Positions 1 to 12,800 of a DNA stretch of 64,000 nt are shown here, in pieces. Each line of letters begins with the position of its first letter. The first letter of the stretch is position 1. Source of the DNA: Pachypanchax playfairii (lineage: Eukaryota; Chordata; Actinopteri; Cyprinodontiformes; Aplocheilidae); NCBI GenBank assembly GCA_006937955.1, contig SSNP01000025.1, positions 4,045,686-4,109,685 on the forward strand. The letters are read 5' to 3'. The position numbers and the translations under genes were made by a program. Below the pieces are notes generated by a model. The model worked only from the letters and a program-made list of their open reading frames with translations. It was not told the DNA's origin and made no database searches.

Positions 1-202
1 TGAAGTTATTCTTGTGAAGATTGAACCTGTTTTTTTTTTGTTTTTTCATTTGTTTGTTTTTAGTGCTCCTCCTCAACAATTCTACCTTATATGGAACCTG
101 ATCATGTGTGGGTCCCCACTTCAAGTTTCTTCATGCTTCTGATTACTGAGAGACCCCAATCCTCTCATGTGTAGTTTGTCTTTAACCTCTATTCATGAAT
201 GA
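1..202. other. intergenic, nothing recognised
   Basis: AT-rich single-copy-looking sequence with a T-run near 31-39. No feature seen. Confidence 0.6.
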
Positions 203-316
203 AGGCAAGGCAAGGCAAGTTTATTTGTATAGCACAATTCATGTACAGGACAATTCAAAGTGCTTTACATGAAACAAAAGCATAAGTAAAAGAATGAAAA
301 CATGATTTAAATAAAC
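203..316 (+). repeat. teleost SINE-like or retroposon 3' fragment (GTTTATTTGTATAGC type)
   Basis: The stretch contains a triplicated GGCAA unit, then GTTTATTTGTATAGCACAAT, then a segment ending AAAGTGCTTTACAT and an A-rich tail. I recognise this arrangement as a short interspersed repeat that is abundant in teleost genomes, but I do not assign a database family name. No open frame is present. Confidence 0.7.
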
Positions 317-599
317 AGAAGGATTCATTCACCTTCATCTCACCTGAAAAAAAAATACCTTCATCTCATTGCTGACTGACATTATACCACCATCATCATC
401 ATCATCCTCTCACTCACCAGCCTTCCTCATCTCGTAGTCTCACCTCCAGCCTCTGACTCACCCACATAATCCTTACCAAAATTCTGTTTACTTACCCCCA
501 TGGATAACTGCAGGAAAGAATTCAAGTAAGCAATATCTGTCAAATTAATCTCAAATAATAAACTGTATAATTTATAACTCACCCATTTCTTATCTGCCT
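317..599. other. intergenic, nothing recognised
   Basis: Contains a short CATCAT trinucleotide run near 391-405. No gene or repeat family recognised. Confidence 0.6.
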
Positions 600-1487
600 C
601 CTGGAAATCCTTGGATCATTCCGGAATAGCGCTATAACTGGTGGCAGCTTGTTGGAGTAGCTCTGTGACTTAGCTAGCATTTGCTAGCATTTTTTTATTC
701 TTTTTGAGTATTTCTTGATGGTTTTTTCTTCTGGAAATATTTTCTAAATACTTTTCTTCTGATTTGGGTGCTGTGCTGATGAGTTTTTTGCTGGATTTGT
801 CACTTTTTTGCCACTTGTTATGATGCGTAACCATGGCAACAAGAGACTTGTTTACAAGTAAGAGCAGCTAACTGACATTTCTAAGGCTGAAATAATCCTC
901 AAATTGAAAGTCTGGATCCCTGATGAGCTCAAAAGAGGAGAACGTGGATGCGGAGCGGGAGCACAGTGAAGAGAGAGAAAGACATCATGTGTTTCACTGA
1001 GACATGGCTAAAGGGACATATCCTGGACTCCAGTGTGTCTCTGTCTGGCTTTCAAACAATACAGACAGACAGAGATTTGAAGAGGAGCGAAAAAAGAAGA
1101 GGAGTTTGTCAGCTGATCACATCTGCAGTTACCTGTTGGGGGCGGAGCATAAGAGTATGTGACGCGAGGAGGCTGAACAGATAGATATGGAGGACTGGTT
1201 CTGTCCTGGAGACTGAACTGGAGTCTCTTGAGTTGATAGTCCAAAGGAGGATGAAGAACATGATGGAAAACCCTCATCATCCTCTTCAGAACACAGTAAC
1301 TCAACACCAGAGTGTCTTCAGTCAGAAGATTCTTCATAATCGGCTGCAGCACAGACCGCTACAGGAGATCCTTCCTGTCCACAGCTAGAACTCTCTATGG
1401 CTCCCTGAAGAATAACTGAGCTACAACAACACTAGAATTTCCCTTCGGGGATTAATAAAGTATTTTTGATTTGAATTTGATTTGATT
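600..1487 (+). mobile_element. internally deleted non-LTR retrotransposon (Rex1/CR1-like LINE)
   Basis: A defective LINE copy. Its 5' part, with GCAACAAGAGACTTGTTTAC near 837-856, resembles the leader of fish LINEs. The frame at 948-1184 then carries the signature of an APE-type endonuclease (CFTETWLKGHI, then SGFQTIQTDRD). Directly after this, with no reverse-transcriptase core, the same frame continues with CWGRSIRVCDARRLNR, which belongs near the C terminus of the reverse-transcriptase ORF. Decayed terminal coding sequence follows (ELESLELIVQRRMK, then ENPHHPLQNTVTQHQ). The 3' end is ATTTCCCTTCGGGGATTAAT followed by AAAG and a (TTTGA)n-type tail at 1461-1487, as in Rex1/CR1 relatives. The polymerase core is absent and stops interrupt the frame, so the copy cannot be autonomous. 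Family naming is from memory; the exact 5' limit is uncertain. Confidence 0.8.
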
Positions 1488-4400
1488 TGATCTTTCCCCA
1501 TTTGTACTGACCTGTTTAGAGAAACCTTTTTAGTTACCTTTTAAAAGAGTCTTGGGCTCAGTGCTTTTGAGTTTGAAATTCCTGACCAGTTAAATAACAC
1601 TGGTTTGCTCAGCAACTGCAAATAATCAATTTGCTAAAAATCTTGTATCAAGTAATTGTGTGCATATGCTCACCATGAGTCTCCTTCATATCAGGGCTCA
1701 AATTCAGCAGATCATGGAGTTAGAAAATATTCTAATCCTAAAATAACAACTTTTACTCCCGTTTTTGTCATAAATTGCCTGGTACCATCACAAGTTACTG
1801 TTTCAAAAGATGAACATGATTTAGTTTGTCTTAATGATAAAGTTAATAAATACAAAACAAACAAACAAACAAAAAACATCATCTTCTGCTTCTCATGCAA
1901 CAGCTGCTGAAACAGAGCGGCAGAATCTGGTGGTGGATACAGTTGCATTGTAATTATCTCTAATTACCTGTTCAAAGACAGACACACAACACATCCACAG
2001 AGATAGTCATGGCAGATATTCACACTACACAACATGTAATCTTGCATCGAACATCATAATAGGTTTTTGGCATGAAAATGCTATAATGATACAGAGTTTT
2101 AACTATTATTTTTATTTTCCCACCTTGTGTTCCCTTCTCAGTACCCCACTGCACCCCCACTCCTCACTCTGAAAAATCTTCTCCATGCCTTGGGTCCATT
2201 GTAAAACTTGTAAGAATTATGATTTCATATTGAAATGGACACAATGTGAAATGATTGGATCTCTCTTATATGAGCTTCACAATATGTTATGGAACAAAAA
2301 TAAGATCTTAGCAGCCTGTGTAGGTATACAATCTTGTTTGTGCACTTTCAGTTTGCTTGTTTCTGTTGCTTACAAAACATATTTATGAGAGGAAAAACAT
2401 GAAAGAAAACAGAAAAAACAAATAGATGTTCAGTCATATGCTTTTTCTTTTGTTCATTAATGGGCACGTTTGTGAATACTAGGTATTTTATATCTCGACC
2501 ACATTAGAAAATCCTCCGAGCTACTAAATGGACTGCTTTATTTATGGTAAAGATTCTCTATAATTATACAGTGAAAATACATCCATTAGTCAGAAATCCA
2601 TTAAAATACAAAGTTGACTTCAAGAACAAATCACAAACTAAGACGTGCACACCAAAGCATGGACTGAGAAGTCATCTTTATAAAAGATCCATGCAAACAT
2701 TAGCATATATACACATATACATGCACATATACACTTTGATAAGAAATCTAATTCATCTTAACATCATCAAAAAGAACAGAGATTAAAAAAAAACATTACA
2801 GATAAAGAACCAGATTGAAAAAAAAAACAAATAAACAAATAAAAAATTCAACCAACAAGTTAAAGTCAATGTAATGTATGTAAAGAACATTTGAAGATGT
2901 TTTGGGTGATTTATTGTGTTTCTATGAAATTCACAGAACAAACCACACCCACCTTCATAATTTATTTGAAGAGCAAGATTTTACAGAAGTACTCAGAATT
3001 TTGGATGAGTCCTTGTGTTAAATGTATGACTGAAGCAAATAGAGAGAATATTTTTGTCATCAATTGTAAACACAAAAATAAGATGAAATCTTCATGTTTA
3101 GTTGTTACAGTAAATATAAGTTCAGAAAACTCTGATATAAAAGTAACTGATTAGAAGTGTATTGATTAAGACATAGTAAGATAGGAAGGCCTGTGATAGA
3201 AACACTGAAATTGATCAGAGTTTGGTCACGTAAAAGTGCAAAGAACTGTAAAAACAGTTAGGGCTGGCATTGAATAAATTGTTTTTTCATACAATGAAAA
3301 CTCCTGGTATAATCGTGATTAATGAGAAATATGAATACAGAGACCCTCCTCTCCCAACCAAAGTCTGTAAACTGTTTCTTCGTGGGGAGATTTGATTTTC
3401 TGTTTTATGTGTTTTATTTACTGATTTCTTGATTTATTTTGAAGATTTCAGTATTGAAAATAAAGTGTCTGAAGTTTCTGGCACAATTTCATGTAGTTCC
3501 AAGGTGAACAGAAGGGGGCAATGATCCAAACATCTAAGAGCACAAAGATAAACCTAATTATATATTAAATGAACTTTATTTAACAGCTTTAGATTCCATG
3601 AAAGAATAATGTTACGTTAAAACAAGCACACCATTGTGAAAAAAAAAAAATACAGTCGTCAATGGTCTACAGTTTTATGGCTGATGTCTTGTTCAAAGAT
3701 ATAATGTAGTTCTTAGAATCTTCTATGGGGTTAAAGTCACAGAAGGTAGATGCTCCTTGAATGTCATAATTCTTTATTATAAGAAATTGGGTAATAATGA
3801 AATAGGGCTGTTCCTTCATGGTGAGTGCACCTCAGAATCCCAGATCACACAGTAGAAGTAGGAGGAAGAATGTGTCACACTTCTGGGATTTTGTAGTGTT
3901 TTCGTAAGTTTCTAATTGTGAGCTTAATAGTGCACCTGGTTGCCATTTGCCTTGTTTCTTCCCTGCCTTAGTTTTTATAAATCATAATTTGTCAACACTT
4001 TCTGCTATTTGTACTTTAATATATTTTGGCCTTACTTAGTTTTTCAGTTTACGTCACAGTATTTCCTTGTTTTACAGTTATTGCCATTTCCTCTGTTTCT
4101 TTGATTGGTTTGGCCACTTCCACATTCACCTGTTTAAACGTTTGTAATATCTCAGTTGTAGTCACTCAGTAGTCACAGCTTTACAAGTTTGTTTAAATTG
4201 AGGTTAAGGATCCTCCTGCTTGTCAAAATGTGCATTTTTTAAAAGCTTCGTTCATTAAAACTATTGTTGGATTTCACCAGGCTGCCTGTTTGCTGCCTCA
4301 TGGCTGCCTGCACATTGTATCCTAGCCGCTCCCATTCATGACAAATTAGGGACATTTGTGTCCACGAGTTCTTGTGAGGTTTCAGCATTTTCTATATTGC

Positions 4401-6866
4401 TCCCTCACATATTAACACATTGCTATTTCTTTATGATTTCATTCTGTTTGGTTGTGTGAGATATTTTAACAAGCTTGCCAAGTTTTATGAAACCTTCCAC
4501 CTATTGACTAAAACCCCCCTTTGACACTCACATTGATTAACTTATCAATGTAGAGGTTTGAAATCTGTCATTTTTGTTATTTTCTTTTGTTTTGTGTCTG
4601 TCTATTTAAATGTTGACATTTTAATGTCGTATAAAGACCCCAATTAAAACAACAAGCCAAGGTACATCAGACAATAAAGTTAATCTAGTAAATAAGGAGT
4701 TTCTCATTATTCTACAAGTGATACTGGAGCACCCAGAATAAAGACATCTTCTCCCCCTCTGTGTTTCTATTTAAGCTATTTATAAACATGAAATATTTAG
4801 CAAAAAGCTCCAGCAGCCTCGATAGTGGTCATCACTCTCTATTATCTATAAATGGTCATTATCTGATCAGACCTCTTTTCATCTGTTTCATTAAAACCTT
4901 AACTGGATATTTTATCACTGAGTTTGACATTAATAACAGGGTTGTGAAGGATGAGAGGGAAGTAAAGTGAGAGAAAGAAAACTGACATGGGAGTTTCCTG
5001 TCTGTGGTAAGTTCTGATGAATGGCCTTCCCTTCAGCTCTACTACTTTTACAACTCTAGGATGAACACAAGCGAACATGACTTGCATTTTGTTACAAACA
5101 GTCTAACCTTGAACATTCACTTTCTTTATCATCACCTAGAATTGTACCTTAACTTAAAAGCCCTTTTCAGAACATTTAAGCTTTAGAAATGAAGACAAGT
5201 TCAGATAAAGCAACAGAATGAGCTCCTGCCAACATGAGTGACTTTTGCCTTCATACACACACAAACCTGCTTAAAACTGGTGTCTTCAGATTTGTTTGTG
5301 AATACACATCTTTATACACACAGTTGCACACACTCAAAATTATCTTGACTGCACGTGCTGTCTTGCATTTCTGCCTTACTTTCAGAGTACAACACTTCTA
5401 GCAGTACACGCTTCATTATGTAATGTCACATTTGCATCACCTCTGAGGCAGAAATAACATTCCACTTCAATCCACATCCTCATTTTAAAATCAGCTAGAA
5501 AACTACAATAAAAAGCTCATGTTTGAATCAATCTAAGTTAGAATTCCTGCTATTCTTGAAAATCTTATGGATTTCTTTAACACTGTCCAGGTAACTTATG
5601 TTACACCTTAAGGGGAGCTTCATGTCAGTATCAGAAATGCAAACATTTTAGAAAAAGTAAATCCCTCAACCCTGATAGAGTTGTGATAAGAAAAAGAGAC
5701 AAACAAAGAGGATACACATTATAAATGGTAAATAATGTGAAATAATAATGATAAAAAAATATGTTAAAAACATAGTTAAAAAACTATAAAATTGAAACAA
5801 AAAAAAGTTTAAAATGAAAAAGAAAAAATGAAAGCAAAAATAAAATAAAGTAGAAATATTAAATAAAATACATTTCTGCCTCCTCTCTTTCACAGAAACT
5901 TCTGCTGTGCCTCAGCTGGGAAATCCTAAAGTCTACACAACAGATGGCAACGATTGCCTTTTCACAGTTCCTATCCAAATCATGAGATCACAAATGTTTG
6001 TATGTGTGGGGGTCTGTTTACACGTGGGTGAAACATGGGGATGGAGGGCAAGAAAATCACATCCAGTGAGGGATTGAGACAAGAGGCTGTGGGCAGCATA
6101 GCGCAGCTCCCCCTCCAGTATGTCTGTCTAGCGCCCCACCTGCCTTGTCCGAGCATCCATCTGCCCATCGCACATACAAAAACCACACTCCATCCAGCAC
6201 CATGTTTTTAACAATAGATTACACTGTTTTAGCTTACAGTGTCTATTTTGGACTACTTTTTAGAATTATTTTACATAAATAGGGCAGTTGAAAAAAATAC
6301 TGAAAATGAAATTCAACACTAATGGCAAGATGAAGTGTTCCTGGCTCTCATTCACCATTGTACAAAATGAAAACACACACAGTAACATGATTCAATGTAA
6401 TAAATTCAATTTTTACTCATTACATTGGATTAAATTTGCAATGGACAAAAGATAAAACTTGAATATTATAAAGAAATGTTATGGGTGTTGTGGTGCTGAG
6501 AGGAAGATAGACTTAACTGACAGAGGGCACCTAATCGAAATTCTGCTAAGGGCCTTGTACATCCTTGGGCTGGTATGGCAAAAAATCAGTAAAATCACAT
6601 TAAATATTCTCAGAATTCTTAACATGAACTCAGGGTAACCCTAACACAAATGCTGTTATCATTCACACAGACTCACAATTACAGGTTTTTAGTTCATTTA
6701 AAAGATATCTTAACCATACATTTAAAAAAATACAGTTTATTCCAATAAAATATTTACTAAAATACAAATTAAAAGGATGTGGGGTTTTTTGTTAATTTTA
6801 ACAGGTAATCTATCAAAAAGTTATCGAAGCTTCCTGACCAAAATATTTCATTGTTGTTGCATACAC
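1488..6866. other. intergenic, no gene recognised
   Basis: AT-rich sequence with an ACAAA run at 1855-1875, A-runs near 2787, 2819 and 3639, and A/T-rich low-complexity DNA at 5745-5880. Several open frames of 60-90 codons occur, but none has recognisable domains, good codon bias or splice context. A pyrimidine-rich section ending in TTCATGACA at 4343 could be an old LTR-type end, but no partner end or target duplication was found. Confidence 0.6.
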
Positions 6867-7068
6867 ACCAAAAACATACATGTTAAGTTAACTGGCAACT
6901 CTAAATTGGCTCCAGCTGTGAGTGTGTGAATGTTTGTCTGTCACTATGTGGCCCTGTGATGAGTGATGACCTGTTTAGGACTCCGCCTTTCATCCAATGA
7001 TTGCTGGAGATAGGCACCAACCCCCTGAACAGGAACAAACAGGTATATATAGATGTTTGGATGGATGT
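6867..7068 (+). repeat. teleost SINE-like repeat, 3' half, with GGATGGAT tail
   Basis: It starts CCAAAAACATACATGTTAAG, continues with AACTGGCAACTCTAAATTGG, a TGTGGCCCTGTGATGAG box and CCCTGAACAGGAA, and ends TTTGGATGGATG. The order matches the copies at 44244-44442 and, inverted, 35956-36193. Family known from many teleost genomes; the name is not assigned. Confidence 0.8.
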
Positions 7069-9795
7069 TTAATATGCCTAGAATTAGCTGCAAAAATGCT
7101 TTGGAACTAGCAGCCATGAGGCTTACTAGGGTTTGACGACCTCTTCCCGTTTCAACAGATTCTACTTGCTTTGAATGATATCACCAGCTGGTAAGGGCCT
7201 TACTATTAATAACAAACTGAGAAAACCACTTCAAAATGACCAAAAAAAAAAAGCAACTGACAGGAGGCATTCCAAAAATTAAGTGACTTAAGATATCCTA
7301 ACAGAAAATGTCCACAGCAAAATTATTGCTTGCTGTGATTGCTTTTTACCATGTTTTACCTAAGTGTTGAAAAACTTTGAAGATGATTAAACTGATTAAA
7401 ACCTCATATTAATAATACAAGTCCCATTAAAGCAGTGACAGGTCAGGGAAATCAAAAGTTTAAACTTCTCAATAAAGTGTTTAAGTGAGACATAAAGTCA
7501 AATTCACTTTCCTTGTTAGTGGATGATAGAGGTGGGCAGATAAAATCTTGTTTTTGTAAAATAGGTGACCTCGTTAAAGTAAGTACACAAACGGTCTCCT
7601 TGTGAATGAAGCTGTCAAACTTCATTTATGGGAAATTTATGAAGGAAAAAAAGTTTATTGTGGAATGTTGCATCCATACTTGCTTCTACATAACAAGCAG
7701 TATATATCTTGAGTATATATCTAATATATCTAGAAACGAGCTTTAAAAAGTCAAATCACCCCTTATGTGGGCCTTGCTGTCTTGTCCATTGAAACTTCAA
7801 CATATTCAAATAATTCACACAAAAAAATAAATGAATAAAAATAGCAGCAGAGTCCTCATGGGTATCTGAAGCTAATCTCAAACCAATTGTAACATAGTTT
7901 CAGTGAGATACCTATGGGAGGGGTTGATGATCAAACTGCTAATAAAATCATAGTAAATATGAACAAACTCAGACATAATTAAGATGCTTTGTGACTAAAT
8001 GGCAAGAAGAGAATTTGCACAACCATCTCACATTTTTTAAATTTTGTTGGAAATTACATGATTTGCAAATCACATTCTTTATGTGACCAATATGATGTAG
8101 ACCTACTTTGCAACTGCAAATACAAATTTTGATATTTTCTCACACTATTGTGTCTCTAACTTGTGTTTCTACAGGATTGATACAAAATATCAATAAAACT
8201 GGATCAGAAGGCTTTAGACTTCATAGAGCAAAGTCTGTTCATGCACCTAGCTCAGTGTCTAAAATTTGTAAATATTAGTCTTAAACATCCTAAATAAAAA
8301 TAACTTCAATGCTCAATGCTTTTTAAATATTGTACATTATATCTTGTATTGTTCTGTTTTACTTGCATTTGTCAGATGTCTTGAGTTTTAGGGGTTTTAT
8401 TTGTTTGGTGCATTTGTCCTTTTGCAGTTTTTTTTCCTGTTTTTTTCCATCATCAAGATTCTTAAATCAGTCTTAAATCATGTGAAGATGCCTTTCTGTG
8501 AATGTTTCTTTCACCATTTAGGGATGAGTTAGCCATCTTTCCTTTGACCAAAATTTACAAGTGTCCTCGTTTGTTTTTAGTGGTTTGAGGTTTGGAGTCC
8601 TTTTTGTGGATTTATTTCTTAGTTCATTGTATTTTGAGTCTGGCGCTTTACTTTCCTTGATCATATCCCCTAGCTTTGTTTGTTTGCCACAGTCACATTC
8701 ATGCACAGCTGTAGTTCACTGGTCATTGCCCACCTGTTGCCATTGGTTAATCACAGCCACACAGTTTTTATCAAGTTCACTTTTCACAGTTGGTTGTCAC
8801 ACACTCTGTTGTTCTTTCCACTTTTACACCAGGTGCATGTAGCTTTTTGGATCTTCGTTTCCTTTTGCTATAGCTTCCCATCAGGATTTGATTTGCCTAT
8901 TCATTCTATTGGTTGTGTATCACTGTTAGTTCAAGCCGTCCCAGTCAGTAATCAAGCTGGCACTGTACAAACAGCTGTAGGATGCTTAGCCTTTTGTCAG
9001 ATTCTTTGTCAAATTTCCTGGTTAACTATATCTCTTGTTCTTGTCATGGTTTATGCTATGTTTCATCTTGCAGAGGTAATTTTGGTTTCCTTATTATAAT
9101 CGTTAACTTTACAGTGACCTTCCTGCTGCTGTTTCACTTGCAACATGGGGCCAATCACAGCGCCCCCCCGGTGATTGCATTACAACTTTTTTCTTTTTTT
9201 TTTCCTTTGCTGGGTTCTTCTGACATTGATTAGCTGTAGCTAATGCCTTAGAAAGTCAACTATACAGGAATGAACATGTGTCAAATCATGGTCATTTTTT
9301 TTATATTTACCTCTGCTACTCCTGCTGATTTCTCATTGACTACTCATAGGGGGCAGTTATTTTTGGATCAGAGTGGTGTTGATTTGGCCTTTGCTCCTTT
9401 TTCTCTGCTCTGCACACTCAGGCTTCAGTTTTGATGGCTGACAACTGAATGGATCAGAGCTAGCGATGAAATGGGTGAGCTAAAGATGAAGGGCAAAAAC
9501 AGAAAGCAAAGAACAATGGGTAAGAAAATGTTTTCTATTCATGAGGATGTCTTTTGATCTTGCAGAACAGTAGAAGCATAGTTTGCCCCCTTTTATCTTG
9601 AGTTTGGGCAAACTTTTGAAAAGTCACAAACTACATCTTCATCCACTTCATGATGATTCAGTAAATTGTATATCCACAAAAAAAATCCATATGACAAAAA
9701 TCTATATGTCTGCAGAGTAAGTGAAGTCTTTCAAGACTGATTGTTAGTGGCTGATGTTTTATTTATTTGTTGTGACAATGGTTGTAAACTGTATG
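7069..9795. other. intergenic, no gene recognised
   Basis: The sequence is AT-rich up to about 8340. From 8370 to about 9225 it becomes pyrimidine-rich on the plus strand and gives overlapping Phe/Leu/Ser-rich frames (for example 8680-9099) that do not look like a real protein. The start TGTCAGATGTCTTGAG at 8370 and a TGACA at 9221 recall the termini of the LTR at 29645-30133, but flanking duplications do not match, so I leave it unassigned. Confidence 0.55.
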
Positions 9796-9860
9796 TACAG
9801 TACTGTGCAAAAGTTTTGGGTAGTGGGAAAAAAAATCTAAGTTAAATCAATATTTGATGT
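9796..9860 (+). mobile_element. Tc1/mariner-type terminal fragment
   Basis: TACAGTACTGTGCAAAAGTT followed by TTGGGTAG and then CAATATTTGATGTGACCA is the terminal sequence of a Tc1/mariner-like DNA transposon family common in fish. Only this one end is recognised; no matching inverted terminus was found nearby, so it is a truncated copy. Confidence 0.65.
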
Positions 9861-12800
9861 GACCAACTTTAAAACAATCAGTTCGTCAAGAAGCACATGC
9901 ACCCACTTTGTGAATGAACTCGGTTGCTACTTAGAGACATTACACATCTTCTGACTGGTAGTGGAAAGTGCTTTATAAATAAATAAATGACATGAAATTA
10001 AAGGAAATGTGTATGTAGAAAATGAACATCTGTGTTCATTTATTTGTCCTTGTGACATACTGATGCGCCACAGTATAGTGATAATGGTTGTTTTCTCAAA
10101 ACTAGAAGATTTTCATGTACTCAATATATGGAAGTGTTCAGCATTTACAAAACACAGCTGAAGATATTGGTCACCTTGCTGAGGCCATCATATAATGGCC
10201 TGGTGATGGAACTAGTTCAAAAGCAATAACTGGTATGATTCATTACCCCTTCCAATACAGCTGGCCAACTTTTTAAAATATTGCCTGGCACCTTTGAGGA
10301 CAAACATTTCCAGATGAGAGTTAACTCTTAGGGTCTCTTACAGGGATTTTTTTTTTAGCTTTTCTTTAACCAACTTGTATATTTTGTTCATATTTTTTGC
10401 CGTTCCATTTTGTCAAAAAAAAAAAAAAGAAGACTTTTGCCAGAAACATGACATTTTGTCTCGCAGCTGTGTGGTATTAATAATGGTGAGGATCCAAATG
10501 CTGGCAGTTCTCCTGATGAAGATGGATGATGTTAATGAATTTTCTATTAAAACAAACCAACATCCTGTATGCAAATAACAGGATATGGACAAGGATCTGA
10601 CTGTCTGCACCTGAAAACCTAGAACTATATATAATTAAGGAGTTGAGGGGGAAAGGGTCGATGTGCCAGTTCTGTCCTTGAAACCAGGTGTGGAGGGGAA
10701 GGGATGCAAAACAACTAATGAAACTGATTAAATGAACAATAACAAAAAAACAATTGATAAGAAATACCAGTGTAATTTTTCTTAAAAAAATGCCGAATCA
10801 ATAACAAAAATGTACCCCATAAAATTGCAAAAACTCACCAAAGAAAAACACAAGTAATTGTGAACCATGACACAATTCTTTAGAACATCTAGTCTGTAGA
10901 AAACAAGCCTTTTATAAACTGATCCAAAATAGTAAACGCAGTATTTCAGTGTTAGAACTCTGCATAAAACAGAAGTCTCTTTCTTACTGGGATCAAACAC
11001 ATGTGGCTCAGAACATCAGCTGTTTTTTTTTTGTTTTTTTTCATATGGAAACTTTTCATTTCACAGTTAAGAAAATCCACACATCATGAAAATGCTTCCT
11101 GCCAGCACAGACAGCTGGAACAGCCAAAGTGAATTTAGAAATAATTAAAACACCTCTGAAGTCTTACAATTCACTGTGAAAAGGATGGTATCAATTCTTC
11201 CAACTCAAGTGTGAAGATGTGTGCCATGTGTCTGAATCAGAGGCCTTTCACTTTGAGACAACTCTAGAAAACTATTTGATGCAAGAGTAGCAGCAAAGAG
11301 AGCATGTGATCTTATTTTGTTTGTCAGTCTCACTGTAAAGGCTTCCGCATTTGTTTCATCATCTCTCTTTTTTGTTTGAAATCTGTGTCTGTGTGCTCCC
11401 TCTGGAGTCTACCATCATCCTCTAAAGATAAAGTCTGACTTCAGTAATTAAAGTGATATTTCACTTTGGGCCAGCTTCTTCCTTTTCACTGTGCTTATCT
11501 AGTACAACCTCATTTTCCATGAAACTGCAACACAGTCTTAATTTTGTATTCAGCAGCAGCATCTTAGACGCCTTTTTTTCTGTGGTGCTTTAATTAATAA
11601 TTAAAAGAAAAAAAACAGTGTAAGTGAAAAAATGATCCACAAACCACATAAACTATCTGACCTGCTTAACATTCGTTTAAGCTTGAGTCTACATGATGTA
11701 ATCAGCTTGGTTCAAACTGGAGCAGCATATTGTTTTACAGGCCATTGTGATAGAGTGGTCATCTTCCATTCTGAAGGTTAGTGAGCTGATTTCTAGCTCC
11801 TTTGAATGTTCAAGAGTCATATTACATCGTCACACAGGATGAAGTCCCTGCTATACTTTTCACAACCTATTATACAATCGCAGCAAATTTTAGTTTGAAG
11901 ATAATCATGTCATTGCTGTACTCTCAGTAACAGTTCAGTGGGTAACTGTTCTCAATATTCCCGAACGACTCTCCTGTATCCTCACCATGCTCTACATGTC
12001 AGCCGCAAGTTACCATCAAGATCATTTCATGGATGCCCATTTGTACAAGTGCACCAGCACTTCATCAGCATCCAACTACACATTAAAGATCATGTTATGC
12101 TAGCATGACACTACCATGTGATGGGGTTAGATCTTTGACAGATGGTGGTTCTCTCTGCTTCAGACTTTTGATGATCAAACCACATTGGTGGGTACAGGTC
12201 CTAGGTCATGGATACACTGCTCCCATGATCATGTTACAGGACCCAGATGTGTTGACATTATGATAACCTACTACAACCTGCTACATACATTGTGCACATT
12301 CTTAAAACCATCATGGATCTATGATATTCAGTGACTCAGAAAGGGGAACCAACTATGTTTTTAAGATGCTCCTGAAGACCTTGCCAAGCCTCCGACAAAT
12401 CCTTCATGTTCTGGCTGGTGTTTTGAATCCATGATAGGATCATCATACAGTGTGCAGTGGGAGTCTAGTATCATAATCAACTTCAAATGGTTCTTTTGCC
12501 CTTCTCTACCACTAAAATCTCATGATCAAGCATTCTGGTGTTGCAGATTCACTCTAACTGCAATTCAGTTATTCATATAAACTACTCTTAAAAGTTACAT
12601 TCTAAAAATGTACCATTTTTCATGTTGAATTGTACATTTAACAAAGAAGCTACCTGCAGATATAATAATTTACAATCATTTATTAAAACTTTCCATCCTA
12701 TTTTGTCACACAAAAAGTTGCTTTGAGTTCATGAAATGTACCAAGTAAAAATCAAGCAGTCATGTATGAAACGTTTGTCAGATAAATGACATGAACAGAA

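Noticed and set aside
3988..4343. Possible second solo LTR starting TGTCAACAC and ending TTCATGACA
   Set aside because: The flanking 5-mers (TAATT and AATTA) are not a duplication, and no internal LTR signals were seen.
8680..9099. 139-codon plus-strand frame
   Set aside because: Phe/Leu/Ser/Val-rich frame from a pyrimidine-rich tract, overlapped by two other frames of the same kind; no start context, domain or splice evidence.
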